Source: Zychaea mexicana (lineage: Eukaryota > Mucoromycota > Mucoromycetes > Mucorales > Lichtheimiaceae). From it: 64,000 nucleotides of DNA. The stretch is from assembly GCF_025766255.1 (NCBI RefSeq), contig NW_026516828.1:18705-82704 (forward strand), in the 5' to 3' direction. This document shows, in pieces, positions 45,386 through 56,497 of the stretch (its first letter is position 1; each line of letters begins with the position of its first letter). The translations under genes and the position numbers were made by a program. Under the pieces are notes generated by a model that did not search any database, was not told where the DNA came from, and was given only the letters and a program-made list of their open reading frames with translations.

Positions 45386-46504
45386 TTATTTCGCCCAGTC
45401 GGGCAAAGTGTTGAGCACGTCTTGCTCGATCTGGACGTCACTGCCTGGGATCAGGAGTCTGGTGTACTCCCCGTTGGGCCTTCTTGTCCCAGTCGCGGCA
45501 TCGGCTTTGGACTTCGCGTCCAAATCGTCGAAGAACTCATTGGCCTATGCAAAGTATCGCTATAATATTAGCAACTATTCCGATACTTCACAACACTGGA
45601 TTTTCGTGAGTATCTTGAATAATGAAATACCGTGCTCGATCTGAAGGCAGGCACCAAACGTCGCAACACTCGTCCTCGTCCTCCCTCTTCATCGTCACTC
45701 ATCTCCGGCGACATACATTCTCTCCGAAGGAGACGCTCGCATCCAGGGAAGCGCGATTCCAGATCCTCTGCATGGCGCTGGCGTGTGGCAATGCGAGTCT
45801 TCAATTTCTATACGTGATTGAGCGTTAATATTTACGTCAGAAAGCACTTGAACATACACTCGCCCTTTGCGCACTAACTTTGTAGACTCGCGAATACCGC
45901 CTGATTTCCACACCACGTCGAGCAGCTGTCGCCTCAGTGGTGCGCGACTTGGTGCGTAGCGTATTGAAGTACGCTCTCACTCTGTTGCGAACATCCATGT
46001 CGCTGAGCAACCCACTCGTTCTCGGGTTCGAAGCAACGAAGCCCAATACAGCTGTCGTAACTATCTGGTTATCCCGATGTCTGAAGCTGTTCTCGAAATT
46101 CCAGCGATCACATTCGGGAAAACTGGCGACGCATGAATGGATAGCCGCCTACCATAGAAATATAACATAGTTAAAAGACAATAATAAGAAGCTTTATTTT
46201 CTTTTATTACAGTCACTCTTGCACTGGCATCTCCCTGTGTCACGGAAGAAGACACCGGCTGCTGCTGGCCGTTAGCAACGATTGGTGTAGCAGTTGTATG
46301 TTGCTGTTGTTGTATAGCGTCAATGACGCTCGTCAAACCCGTAATTTGATTTTTGACGGTTGTCATCTCGGCTTGGAGCTTCCTGTTGGAATCAAGAACA
46401 GAAGCGAGAGACAAGCGATCTTGCGATTCCGCCACGCGCAACTGGTGCTGGGCACGACGGTCGTTGATGATATTACTGGTATTGTTGTTGTTTGAAGAAG
46501 ACAT
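45386..46504 (-). CDS. CACTA accessory protein (second element gene)
   Basis: Minus strand, four exons. Exon 1 (46504 to about 46215) reads MSSSNNNNTSNIINDRRAQH and a coiled-coil stretch (NRKLQAEMTTVKNQITGLTS) with poly-Gln. Exon 2 (about 46147-45890) reads WNFENSFRHRDNQIVTTAVL and LSDMDVRNRVRAYFNTLRTK, a basic helix-rich segment that could bind DNA. Exon 3 (to about 45600) reads LESRFPGCERLLRRECMSPE and an acidic DDEEGG. The last exon (about 45543-45386) reads NEFFDDLDAKSKADAATG and ends LPDWAK. It lies convergent to the transposase, with 34 bp between the stops. CACTA elements often carry a second DNA-binding protein; that role is inference. Confidence 0.6.
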
Positions 46505-46860
46505 CTATAACATTAATAGTAAGCAACATTTTATGGACTATAAAGACACTAATGAATGACCAGTATTTACGTTTGCAAAAAAAAAGACAAGAAGAGTATG
46601 TGCGGTGAAATAGCAAGGAAGAAAAAAAACACGTCTTTTACAGCATTTATTTATCTGTATCTGTAGGCTGATCTATGTAGCTCCCCTCCTTTATATTGTG
46701 CATTTGGCTAGCATAAATGGGGAGTATATAAAGTAGCATTGACTTGAAGTTCATAATTATCCTCTTTCTTTCCATTTTCTTTTCTATTTCTCTTCTCAAA
46801 CACTCCCGCCGGCAATACAGTGTAAGGTATTTTATCTTATATCTCCTCTCCTACTATCGA

Positions 46861-47282
46861 ATGACTTCCCAACTCGCTTTTAAACAAACATTCACTTTGT
46901 TATCTAGAGACACCGCTTACGATTCAAGCGCTGTTGTAGCAAGCCTTGGTAAGTATTTTATATTCTTTTTCTCATATTGCCTAGTCGACATTGCAAACTG
47001 CAGCGATCTCATATTATTTGTATACCCCAGCTCTGTAGATCTCATCTCATCCGAGAGTCATCATTGTAAGTACATTCGGGGGTGTTTTTACTTTTGTTAT
47101 TTCTTTTGAACAAGCACTGCTTTGTTAATAATTGATTGCTTTCTATCCTATACTCTACTTTAGTAGACGATGCTTTGATGTCCTTACCTGCTCTTCTCTA
47201 CTACGCCGTGCCTTTCTCAAAGCCTTTTATTTTGCTTCCGTTCTCTTTCGTTAGCACTAGAATAGACATAGTTATTCCGTAG
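46861..47282 (+). CDS. Possible small spliced protein near the CACTA right end
   Basis: TATA-like GAGTATATAAAG at about 46722-46733 precedes ATG 46861 (MTSQLAFKQTFTLLSRDTAY). GT..AG introns can join it to LISSESHH (about 47039-47065) and, through a GTAAGT donor and a TTTAG acceptor, to DDALMSLPALLYYAVPFSKP, ending at a TAG near 47282, about 78 residues. No family is recognised, and the splice choice is one of several. Confidence 0.3.
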
Positions 47283-47609
47283 TTTTTAATACTGTGATTG
47301 CTGCACACCATATCGCGCTATTGTTTTTGAATAAAATCCATCGTTTTTAATACCGCATACATGCTTTCTGCTATTTTATCGCCATCCTGCAAATAATCGT
47401 CATAATTTTTGTAATACTGGACCCCATCGTATTTTACGTTGCCCATTGATACTGCAGATGAATATAGAATATTTTAAAATAGTTTTATCGGTGTTGCTCC
47501 TGTACGATCCCAAATGAGCGGCAAACAGACAGAATTAAAATTGATCCACATAGACTGCAGGTGCAGCAGACATGCATCCTATTGTGCCTATACCCCCCAA
47601 ATCCTACTA

Positions 47610-47779
47610 GAAACTAACTCGAGGTATCCATAACTTCAAACTTATGGATTTTCACGGAAGAAAAGTTGCAAGTAAGGTATCCATAAGTTTAAAAGTTATG
47701 GATTTTCTTATGGATTATAGTATATCCACAAGAAAATCCATTACTTCAAACTTATGGATACCTCCCTACGAGCGCAGTG
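47610..47779. repeat. Right subterminal repeats and terminal inverted repeat of the CACTA element
   Basis: Three copies of a GGTATCCATAA...TTATGGATTTTC palindrome in alternating orientation, then CCTCCCTACGAGCGCAGTG at the end. Confidence 0.85.
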
Positions 47780-48040
47780 AAATTCTTTAATATTTATATT
47801 ATTATTATTTAAAAATATACTTAATTTATTGGTATCAAGAACGATTTTGTCATTGTTGAATGTGATTGTGTTGTTCATGTTTAATATTATGAAGTGTTAT
47901 TTTTATATAATAAAAAAAATTCAATTTTTATTTTTTTAAAATTTTTAAATATATGCATGCCAAGACATACATAATTTAATTTTATGAAAATTATTTTGGT
48001 TACACCAACTTATTGTGACTATTCGTCCAACTAGTACCAA
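47780..48040. mobile_element. Element C', remnant
   Basis: The terminal part of the AT-rich element found whole at 57.56-58.58 kb, including the first codons of its minus-strand ORF (MNNI.TFNNDK, then LSIFLNNNNINIKEF). It is cut at 47780 by the CACTA element. Confidence 0.7.
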
Positions 48041-48058
48041 TAAATCAGAGCATAATCA

Positions 48059-49077
48059 TTATAACCTCAACCGGTCCCCTGAGAATGAAGTTGATCGTGG
48101 CCAACTTACTAAACCTTTATATTTGGCAATGTATTCATTCATTTCATCAGGCATGGTCTTCAGCTTCGGTGCTTGATGACTTTTTATTTCTTGGATCTCC
48201 TTCTCAGTGAAGACAAGGGCCCAAACATTGTCTTGTGGATCCAAAATGAGCGAGTGAGATAAGCTAAACAAATGCAAAGCAAAGTTAAGATATACCGAGC
48301 ATAAGGTTATAGCGTAGTAGAAGAAAACACTATCATTACTTACTGTTCATGATTGCATATCGCTGCAACTTTCTCCATTTGCTTTTCGACAATTGTCCCC
48401 ATACTCAGACGCCACATTCTTTCTTCATCCAATCTTTTGTACATTGCTGTTATCAATTCTTTGTCTTCTGATGAAAGCTTATACGCTTTGCTCTCTGGCG
48501 AATCCATTGAGACGGTGTTGGACGTTATTTTTCTGTCTTCGGAACTTGCAGAAGCAAATGCAGAGGCCAGCGCATTCCAATCAGGGTTAGATTGAATGCT
48601 TGCTCAGGGGCCCCCTCGTTCTTCAGCATATATCGATGCCCATTGCAACTGATCACCTCATCCAAGATTCGCTCGATCAATTGATCAATCGATATCGATT
48701 CCATATACAGTTCAACCATTACATAACAATAGAAATGATCGTTCTACATACCATGTAGTAAATGATCAAGAATTTAGTGGAAAAAATTTAAAATACATAT
48801 ATGTACTTACTGTATCATCTGCAGCAGGATAATAATCATATAAAGAGTCCAACATTACCATGTCATCCAACGGAACAATTTCGGGTGGAGTGTCTCTAGT
48901 ACGGCAGGCCACACAGGTTCTATACGGTCTAGTATTACCGCTGAAATCCATTCCAGGCTTCTCACTGCAGCATCTCTTGCAAAGATAGTTGTTGTTGTAG
49001 TCAAAATTGCCAGCACTAAGTGCTTCAGTGATAGTTGGTAAAGTAGAGTTCGGTTGGTTACGATGTCCAGAGTTCAT
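48059..49077 (-). CDS. Zinc-binding protein of unknown function, copy 1 (frame break)
   Basis: Minus strand. Exon 1 is 48811-49077 (start MNSGHRNQPNSTLP) and carries a zinc-type C-x2-C...C-x2-C: LCKRCCSEKPGMDF, then YRTCVACRTRD. Exon 2 starts near 48746 (NDHFYCY, then VELYMESISIDQLIERILDE) and continues to AICNHEQ near 48345, with GTAAGT donor. The last exon (about 48264-48059) reads LSHSLILDPQDNVWALVFTE, ending SFSGDRLRL. A frame change is needed near 48590 between EQAFNL and NPDWNALASAFASAS. The same break is in copy 2, so it predates the duplication, or it is an unrecognised intron. The C-x2-C layout is one I recall from repeated Mucoromycota proteins, function unknown. Confidence 0.55.
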
Positions 49078-49896
49078 TCTGCAATTAATAAAAAAAAGAG
49101 TTGGAGAAAGAGCAGGGAAGAGGAAGAAAACACCCAAGCCACTTCTTTCCAGGGTCAAAAAAATTCAGACTCCATACACTCTTTCGCGTTTGTTAATCAT
49201 CTAATGATGGTTCTAGAGCAACTACTTTTCTTTTACTATACACATCATCTTTCTGCTATCTCATACTTTAGGTCAGCTAAATTTTAATTCCTATAGGATC
49301 ATATATAAATATGGAAAAAGTGATGTTTGTTGGTGTATACATCTGGATGTGTCCAGTTGAGTATTTATCTCAGGTTGATAATGGGTGTTCGCGTTTCTGG
49401 TGCGGGACAATGTGAAACCCGAAATTCCTCAACGCGAATTTTCGGCGGCTCCTATGAAAGCGATCTAGGGATAGAACGCCGCACAGAGTTTCATTGAAAG
49501 TCTTCCCAACATTTTTTTAAAATCACTGTTGCAGATGCTCTAATGAGCAGTCCGAATGATGGAATATAGTAACGATCGATCAATGCACTAGATTATAGCC
49601 ACCGCTGCTTATTGTCGTACTTTATAAATTCTTTGTTTGTATATCATAAGTTTGTTGTATACGCGACCTGCTCTGTTCAGACATACTCCCAATAACTGCC
49701 GAAGCTGGTTTTCATTCGTGCATCATAAGCTTCTCCAGCGAAGGGGTATTCGCGCTATCAGCTATACATATAGTGTGGATCTAGTACACATTTTGAAAAA
49801 CTTATTAAACTAGTTACACGCAAAATATACAATCATCTTTACACAGAGTTCTTTCCAAACATCCCTACTTCGCCACATTTGTGCCACTATATTAAC
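49078..49896. other. Spacer (copy 1)
   Basis: Promoter side of the zinc-protein gene and spacer. A minus-strand piece near 49380-49590 (LLIRASATVILKKCGK, intact in copy 2 at 59934-60146) is short and unrecognised. Confidence 0.3.
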
Positions 49897-50222
49897 TTAC
49901 TCGGGCCTTCCTCCAAGGACGTACGCTTGGGCTCCACCCTTGAGAAAAGTGTATCAAAGAAAAAATAAAGAACTCTACGCAAACCAAGAGAGGGACGATG
50001 ATAGACCCCAGTGTTACCCAGCTGCTACCAGGTATCATCTTGATTTACTCGGGCTTTCCTCCAAGGACGTAGGCTTGGGCTCCACCCTTCGAGAAAAAGA
50101 AAAGACATAAGGAGATTCATCAGCTAATGCAACTGGATTGAATCTAAAACAGATCTTAAGTGAGACTACGATTTCTGACTTACTGCGATCTTCCTTTCAC
50201 ATAAAACATTTGGAGCGCTCAT
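49897..50222 (-). CDS. Micropeptide gene with duplicated terminal exon, copy 1
   Basis: Minus strand. Exon 1 is 50184-50222 (MSAPNVLCERKIA), with a perfect GTAAGT donor, a 97-bp intron, then exon 2 50045-50086 (GGAQAYVLGGKPE, stop): 26 residues. A second copy of exon 2 lies downstream at 49897-49938 (GGAQAYVLGGRPE, stop), also preceded by an AG acceptor. About 53 bp are shared by the two exon copies, and their flanks are not. Both keep the frame, so they may be alternative terminal exons. The peptide is too short for family recognition, and a longer unrecognised gene is possible. Confidence 0.35.
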
Positions 50223-51048
50223 TGTATCCTAGCAACGAGGCCTAACAGAAAAAGTCCATTAGAGTGAGAAAAATACATTTTAGCGAAACCACTTGCGCAT
50301 CTGCTATTATGTCAAACCTGTTGCTCACCACGTTCAATACTTGGTAAGGGTTGCTACAATTACGAACCTCCTGTAGAAGGTGGAAAATTGTGTGACGTGG
50401 TCCTGTCGGCCCCGCTATTGCCTCTATCTGTCATGGGATCACCCAATCCTCTATTTATTTCGTTTACAGCAATTATCAATAAACAATCTCTTTCTTCCCT
50501 GCATTTCTATCTCTTGGCGCCGTTTTCGTCAAGTCGTTTCTCATCGGTTTCACTTCGTATGTGAGGGCAAGAAGGGTTCCTTGGCTCGATAGCCTCGTAA
50601 TGGTCATTAATGGACGATTATTATAATATAGTTTTGATCTGCTCTTGTACTCCAATATCCCTGTTCTCAGACGTTATCTCTGTTCATTCAGACGTTGTAT
50701 CTCTGCTCTGCAGTCGTTGTATCTCTGTCCTCCTCCTTCATTGAGGTATGGATTAGTCGTTTATATTTTGCTCCTATCTTTTTTGCTATTATCCCCCTTT
50801 ATCCCTGATATATGTATCGTTGTATGTAGGCATAGTGTGACAGTCTTTTTAAAGATCTTATTACAATACTCCGCGTTGTGACTTCGCGGATCTCGCGGCC
50901 AATTACATCGCGAGATTGGGCAACCAAACAGACCACAATATAAGAATCTCCATGAAACGCCATATGTCTCCATGCATCTCTTGTACTATTGTATTCCTGC
51001 AAGCACCGAGACTTGATTTCAAAATAGAGAAAGACAAGTTACTATTCC
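50223..51048. other. Spacer (copy 1)
   Basis: No supported gene. A CAGACGTT-GTATCTCTG motif is repeated about three times at 50668-50730. Confidence 0.35.
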
Positions 51049-52334
51049 TTGTTTTTTTTCGCTATATATAAGCCTGGTAGTAAAAAGCTGGAGAATTCGG
51101 TAGGCTGGAGGACCCAACAATACAACCGCCATTGCAGTCCATGGATCACGCGGATTCTTTGTCAATTATTACAACGACGAGTACGCCTGACATCGGTCAC
51201 ACGTGTTGTCAAGGGTGCTCTTTACATGCGTGTGTCGCGGGAGACTTTTGTTATTGTCGCATTCATTCATACTAATCTGACCGGTGGTCTCAGCATCCGA
51301 AAAGTTGACCATCAGTAAGTCAGTAATATGAGCAAACAAAACGATCCATTAGTGCCATGCAAGAGCAATGTTCGGTTCAGATATTTACATCAGGCTGGAC
51401 CAACAATGATCCAGACCGACTATATAATTTTGATATACCATCTACGTTTGTATGTGTGATGGGACCAAGTGAGTATGTGAGCTTCATCAATAGGTGTTTG
51501 TATTCCAAAAAAGAGAACAAGGAGCACATCAAATTACTGCTCTTGCATATATAAAACCGACTGTTTGAAAACAACTTGTGATTATCTACGTTAGTGCAGG
51601 ACTATCTGGTCCAGACACGATAGGCTCCATTGCAATCAAATTAGCAACCAATTCGCGCCGTTGCTCCCGTCCTAGAAAAGCCCAAATTGCTATAAGATAT
51701 AATGAAAGGAAAGATAAATATACAACAACAACAAAATAAATAATATATTATGTTTAAGGAAAGTTGTTGTTATTTTAAACACGTCGTGAAAGGCTTGCCT
51801 CCCTCTGCAACCTTCCACCTCTAAATCTCATTGTCGAGTTAGGCTGCGTCCAAGTATTCCTTGCCTAAAGGAGGGGATGCTCATTACCATTCCGCTATTT
51901 TCAATTATTTAAATCATTTATATTTTATTTTACAAATTTTTATTCATAATAAATAATATATTTTTGAAATGTATTTTTAAAATGATAAAAATATTTAATA
52001 ATTTTTTAAAAACTAAATAAATATAAATTATGTATTATATAATAATATATTTAAACATTTTTTTAAAGTATCTAAAACATAAATAAGAATTATAAAATTT
52101 TCATATTAAATTTCTAATTATATTTTTTTCTCTATATATAATTTAATATAATATTTTATTGTAATTGTTTATTCATCAAAGGAATAACGAATGAACCAAA
52201 AGCAGGTGATAGCCGCTGGGCATGAAATTGTAAGAATAAAGCATCCTTTGGAAATCTTAATACGCTTTATAATTTTTGGCGAACAACAAACTCGCTGCCG
52301 ATTTTATATACCAAAACACGAAGAACACGGTTGA
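51049..52334 (+). pseudogene. Plus-strand multi-exon gene, copy 1, broken by an AT-rich insertion
   Basis: Exons on the plus strand read RVVKGALYMRVSRETFVIVA with TNLTGGLSIRKVDH (ending at a GTAAGT near 51314), AMQEQCSVQIFTSGWTNNDP with YNFDIPSTF, and SAGLSGPDTIGSIAIKL, RPRKAQIAIRYNERK. At that point the 468-bp insertion (51714-52181) interrupts the frame; the sequence resumes with GITNEPKAGDSR-equivalent codons and RIKHPLEILIRFIIFGEQQT, ending at 52334. No family is recognised. Copy 2 (61612-62428) lacks the insertion and is open through this exon. Confidence 0.55.
51714..52181. mobile_element. 468-bp AT-rich insertion with GC-rich patch (mitochondrial-like)
   Basis: Present in copy 1 and absent at the equivalent point of copy 2 (between GGAAAG and GAATAACG). 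It is AT-rich on both sides of a GC-rich block of about 100 bp (GAAAGGCTTGCCTCCCTCTG and TTGCCTAAAGGAGGGGATGC), a pattern typical of fungal mitochondrial intergenic DNA with GC clusters. AAAG occurs at both junctions (microhomology or a 4-bp duplication). No ORF and no terminal inverted repeat. A NUMT is the favoured but unproven reading. Confidence 0.6.
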
Positions 52335-52702
52335 TATTATGTGTGAAGTATTACATAAATCGCCAAATCGAGGCAATAATAGCTTTACTCCACGAATATC
52401 ACTAAACACCTCAGCTCCTGCGTAAACGTGTGCTTCTGGAGAAAATATATCTTATACATACTACTCCTCCTTAGTTGATATAATTCTAAAATAAAATCAT
52501 TAGCTTACTCACATCACCAATAATCTATAGAGTTTCAAAAATCAAAAATTTAATTCGACAAACATTTATTTGGGGTGGTTGTGAGTACCTAATAGGTGCC
52601 ACCATGCCACCGATATATTATTCGTAAAAACAAAGGCTACATATGTCAGAGAAAAGGCAAGTCATTTACTCACAGACAAATCTTTACATTCGTTGTTGGC
52701 AG

Positions 52703-53876
52703 TTAAAGAATGAAGTTTTCCATTTCTACACGCTTGCGCCATTCTTCAGATGCATACTTTTTGAGTATTTCAGCAACAGCGTTGTTTATCAGCTCGCCAA
52801 CCAACCGCAATACTCTCTCAAAACATTGGATGTGAGTTCTTTTACCACGCTAATGTATCTTATTTATACAGTACTCAACCAGAATAAGAATGTGATCATT
52901 TAAAGATTACTTAAAGTCATATCAATCTATTTTCCTTAGAAAGAAAGACATGGAATATACTTCCCACTTTTTCTACGTTGTTACAATATATATCACGCTT
53001 ATGTAACTATAAACTCGACTGTTCTACCGCTCATAATTGGAGCTCATCCGACAAACGTTTGTTAAGAACAGGCGTAGCATTCCTGATTATACACATTTTT
53101 ACGTATAGGTATAAGTACAGAACTGACATCTATGACCCTGTCTATCACTAACTAGATTTCATCTTTTATATGAGCCTTTACATGACTTATGACAATCTTT
53201 TTTATTATTTATCAGCCTTTACTACAAACACAACTTGCAAGAAGATGCCTCTCGTCATGCTTATCACCATGGAGAGAAGTCATTACAGTCAAGGCGTTGC
53301 TAAGTAATCTGTACCATGCTACATAGTTACTAACTGGTTCCTCCGGACCTATGAGTAGATCATCACATCATTAGAACATACCAGAATTCTTCAGAGTATG
53401 TACATACATTCTTGTTATGTGACTACAGTACAACATTAAACCATGTAGTAGCAGGCAGCACATCATCTAACTGCTCTTTTAGTGAAGTAAGGAAAAGCTT
53501 GGCACGTACTGCTTATAACAAAAGATGCAGTATTTATTGTTGTTTTTGTTCAGTGCTGCAGCACGTATGATGCCGAAGAGTAGCACTATCTCGGTTGGTG
53601 CAACGCTAAATAAAAAAAGGCCCTGATTTCTATTCTTAACTAAGGAAGCTCACAACAATTTGTTCAGATGATAGACGACACTTACCTAACTTCTTATTGT
53701 ATTCTATTATTTAAGAGCTTTAAACTAAATAAGGAAAGATGTGATTGCCAGCTTATCGATCCCACTTGTGCAACATATTCACATTTTGCAGATCCTAGAT
53801 TTTGCAACTTTTTTGACAGTATTCCCGCTGTTGCAAAAAGCGGGGGTTCACTGTACAAACAAAGATAATCAAGCAA
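52703..53876 (-). CDS. Minus-strand multi-exon protein of unknown function, copy 1
   Basis: The last exon (52703-52849, after an ATTAG acceptor) reads RGKRTHIQCFERVLRLVGEL, INNAVAEILKKYASEEWRKR and ends VEMENFIL. Upstream exons visible on the same strand include APTEIVLLFGIIRAAALNKN (about 53600-53545) and KLQNLGSAKCEYVAQVGSIS (about 53810-53750). I could not fix every exon boundary. The composition and gene style match the expanded families elsewhere in the window. Confidence 0.45.
53813..53855. repeat. 43-bp hairpin, copy 1
   Basis: ACAGT.ATTCCCGC, a loop TGTTGCAAAAA, then GCGGGGGTTCACTGT: an inverted repeat with CACTG-type ends like the MITE termini in this window, possibly a collapsed MITE. 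Copy 2 is at about 63905-63948. Confidence 0.5.
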
Positions 53877-54500
53877 ACTTTTAATGAAAATAGTAGCATA
53901 AACATAATAAGGAGGTCATATATAGAGAAGAAGTTTGAAGACATACTGGATGAATATATATACAGGCAGTTATATAATAGAGGAGAAGTTTTAAAGACAT
54001 ATGGGATGAAGGTATATACAGGAGGTATGAGGATTAAACGGTAGATTTGGGTTTCTTTGGTGACATGTTTGTGGACGAGCTTCCTGTTGCCTTGCGCTTA
54101 CTGTTGGTGGGCGTGATACAGGGTGGTATCATGATACTGGAAGGCGAGATGCCAAAAGAAAAATCGATATCGGTGCTGTTGATATTTTTAACAACGTCTC
54201 TCAACATCTCTTTCACATTCCAGATGATCTTAAATAGCGCAGCGATACGTGTGACAAAGTTACTTTGTGGAACATCTCATAGTCTGATATTTACAAATTT
54301 ATTATAAAATTTCGTCTATTTATGATATTTTTTCCAATCCGGAGTTTTAAATTGTGCATATTAAAATAATTTATTTTAAAAACAAAATTGAATTTTTTTT
54401 ATAATATAAAAAGTGCTCTCAAAATAGTTTGCCTAATTGAATTTCTCCCCATCAACTATATCAACTATGTACAAATTTATGCAATGAACTAGATGTTTTC

Positions 54501-54788
54501 ATGCAATCTGAATTTAATCATTTTATTGAAAAAAACATAATTGAAAAAGTTAATAAAAAAGTTAATAGAAAAATAAAAAATTTATTCTCTACTGATTATT
54601 TCCTATATCTTTCGATGCATAATAGCTTTTGTACATATAAATTTGAAAGAGGAAAAAAGAAAGGTACGTTTTGTGGGAAAAAAATAAGAACTAACTTATC
54701 TGATAATAAACCTGACTTTCTTTGTTGCTCACATAGTAAAAAACATATACTAAAAAAAAGAAAAAAAATTGAAAAAAAAGATATATAA
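54501..54788 (+). CDS. Element B accessory zinc ORF
   Basis: 95 codons. The N-terminal coil (FIEKNIIEKVNKKVNRKIKN) is followed by the zinc motif FCTYKFERGKKKGTFCGKKI and FLCCSHSKKH, then a poly-basic tail. It is homologous to the accessory ORF of element A, with the same C...RGKK.G..C...C.xH spacing, but shorter at both ends. It faces the transposase gene tail to tail. Confidence 0.6.
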   Translation: MQSEFNHFIEKNIIEKVNKKVNRKIKNLFSTDYFLYLSMHNSFCTYKFERGKKKGTFCGKKIRTNLSDNKPDFLCCSHSKKHILKKRKKIEKKDI

Positions 54789-54953
54789 GTAGATAATATT
54801 GCTGAAAATCAAAGATTTAATAAAAAATTGAATAATGAAGAATTATCAAATATAAATATAATAAAAAAAAGAAGAAAAAAAGACTAATGAAATTAATCAT
54901 TGGAAATCCTTTTCTGTTATGTTTTAATAATATTTTACCTTAATAATATGAAA

Positions 54954-56497
54954 TTATATGTTTAGATGATGTTTTAGAATATATTTATTTACTAAATCCT
55001 TTTCATTGAATCTATTAATATGCAACCAACTATTATCTACAGATGGATAATTTTTCCATTTCACAAAAAATATATATTCATTATACTCAATTTTATGGTC
55101 AACTATAATTTCTATTTCATATGCTTCATCCTCTATACTTCTAACTTTACTTATATTAATAGCTTTTTCCTTCCCTTTACCTTTACGTCTTCTTTTCTTT
55201 TCATTAAACTTAGGAATATCATCTTCACTACTATCATTATTATTACTGTTATTATCTTCAGTAACCTCATTATCAATATTCATATTATCATCAATATCAA
55301 AATTTAAAAACTGTTCTTGTACTTTGATCATTTCATCTTTTTTAATGCAGCTTCACTTGAATTACTAATAACAATATCTATTAATTTAGCTTCAAATGGA
55401 AATTCAAAGTCATCAGATTCCCATAATTTATGATGTGCTTGTATATTTATATTAAATTTATCACAAAACTTTTTTATATTCTTTAGTAAACAAGCAACCC
55501 GAAACTGAAGATTATAAAATTTTATATTATTCATTTTTACTATGGATTTATTATTATTAAATCTATAGTATTTATTACCAATTTCTGAAAACTGGTTTTC
55601 AATTTTTGATCTAAAACTACCAAATATGTCATTATAATGTCTTTTATCTGCTGTTAAATTTACATTAATTTCTTTACAGATTGGATATATAAAATTATTT
55701 TTAGATAAATCATATCCTTTTTCACTTGAAAGTTCTATCAATTGATTTATAAATAAAGTATATCCACTATCAGTTGCTAATACATCTTGTTTGCTTAATT
55801 TGTTATACAGTTTCATATTTAAGAACATAGAGCCATCAGAACTATCAGAACAATAATCACTTTTTGATGTATAAATTATCATATCATTCATATCAGATAC
55901 AATTTATGTTCGTATACTATTTTTTTTAAATTTATAAGAAAATAATCTTTCACATCTTATATCAGTATTAACATAATTTATTCGCGAATCATGTCCATCA
56001 ATAATAATTGTAATATGCTTAAATAATAGTGAATTATATCTATATGATGATAAAATATGTAATCTTACTGTTGAAAACATATTTTCTAAAGAATTATTAA
56101 CTATTTTATTTATTCGTTTGTAATTATCTTCATCCATCCAAAATTTTTTATAATATTTATGATATGTTGCTTGAGGCAAATATTTATTAATTTCTATACC
56201 TGATATACCTGATACTAAATGATATAATAGGAATAACCCTTTTTCTATTTCGAAATAAGGTCCAGGATATTCATAATTAGTATATAATATTAATAAAAAA
56301 AAGAATACTGATATATATCTAAGTTTATCAACTAGAATTTTTTTAATTTCTTTAATATTTTTAATATGTTTTATTTCTGTACGATGTTTATACTTATGGT
56401 TTATAATAGGCCAATTAGATTCTAAAAATTTCTAATTATTAATAATAATTTTATTAACTTCATTATTTATTTTTTGATTTAAATCTTGCTGGTCCAT
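54954..56497 (-). pseudogene. Element B DDE transposase with chromodomain
   Basis: Starts at ATG 56497 (MDQQDLNQKINNEVNKI). Catalytic residues lie in IIIDGHDSRINYV, LATDSGYTLFINQL and GSFRSKIENQFSEIGNKYYR. The C-terminal part, 55331-54954, has an acidic Asn/Asp linker, a basic run (EKKRRRKGKGKEKA) and a chromodomain (YEIEIIVDHKIEYNEYIFFV, KWKNYPSVDNSWL). Lesions are a TAG at about 56433 where element A has Trp, a TA A codon at about 55905 where element A has Gln, and a frameshift near 55330. The copy is inactive. Confidence 0.8.

Larger units (their letters stand above)
40289..47779 (+). mobile_element. CACTA-type (EnSpm) transposon, 7.5 kb
   Basis: Terminal inverted repeats begin CACTGCGCCCGTAGAGAGG at 40289, and the right end is CCTCCCTACGAGCGCAGTG ending at 47779. 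Just inside both ends are GGTATCCATAACTT-type palindromes (one at the left, at least three at the right), typical of transposase-binding subterminal repeats. It encodes a tnp2/Transposase_21-type transposase on the plus strand and an accessory gene on the minus strand. The expected 3-bp target duplication is not seen (AGG on the left, AAA on the right), and the two flanks come from different AT-rich elements, so a rearrangement has happened at one side. Confidence 0.85.
47780..54296 (+). repeat. Segmental tandem duplication, copy 1 (cut off by element B)
   Basis: Nearly identical to 58344-64000. The offset is 10564 at the start, 10563 after a single-base indel near 49510, and 10094 after the 468-bp insertion at 51714-52181. 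Base differences are sparse. The left end coincides with the CACTA terminus. Confidence 0.95.

Noticed and set aside
40289..47779. Kyakuja/Dileera/Zisupton-type element
   Set aside because: No CxC-type cysteine cluster of that group is seen; the CACTG ends and the DVMHNLFLG-type core fit CACTA tnp2.
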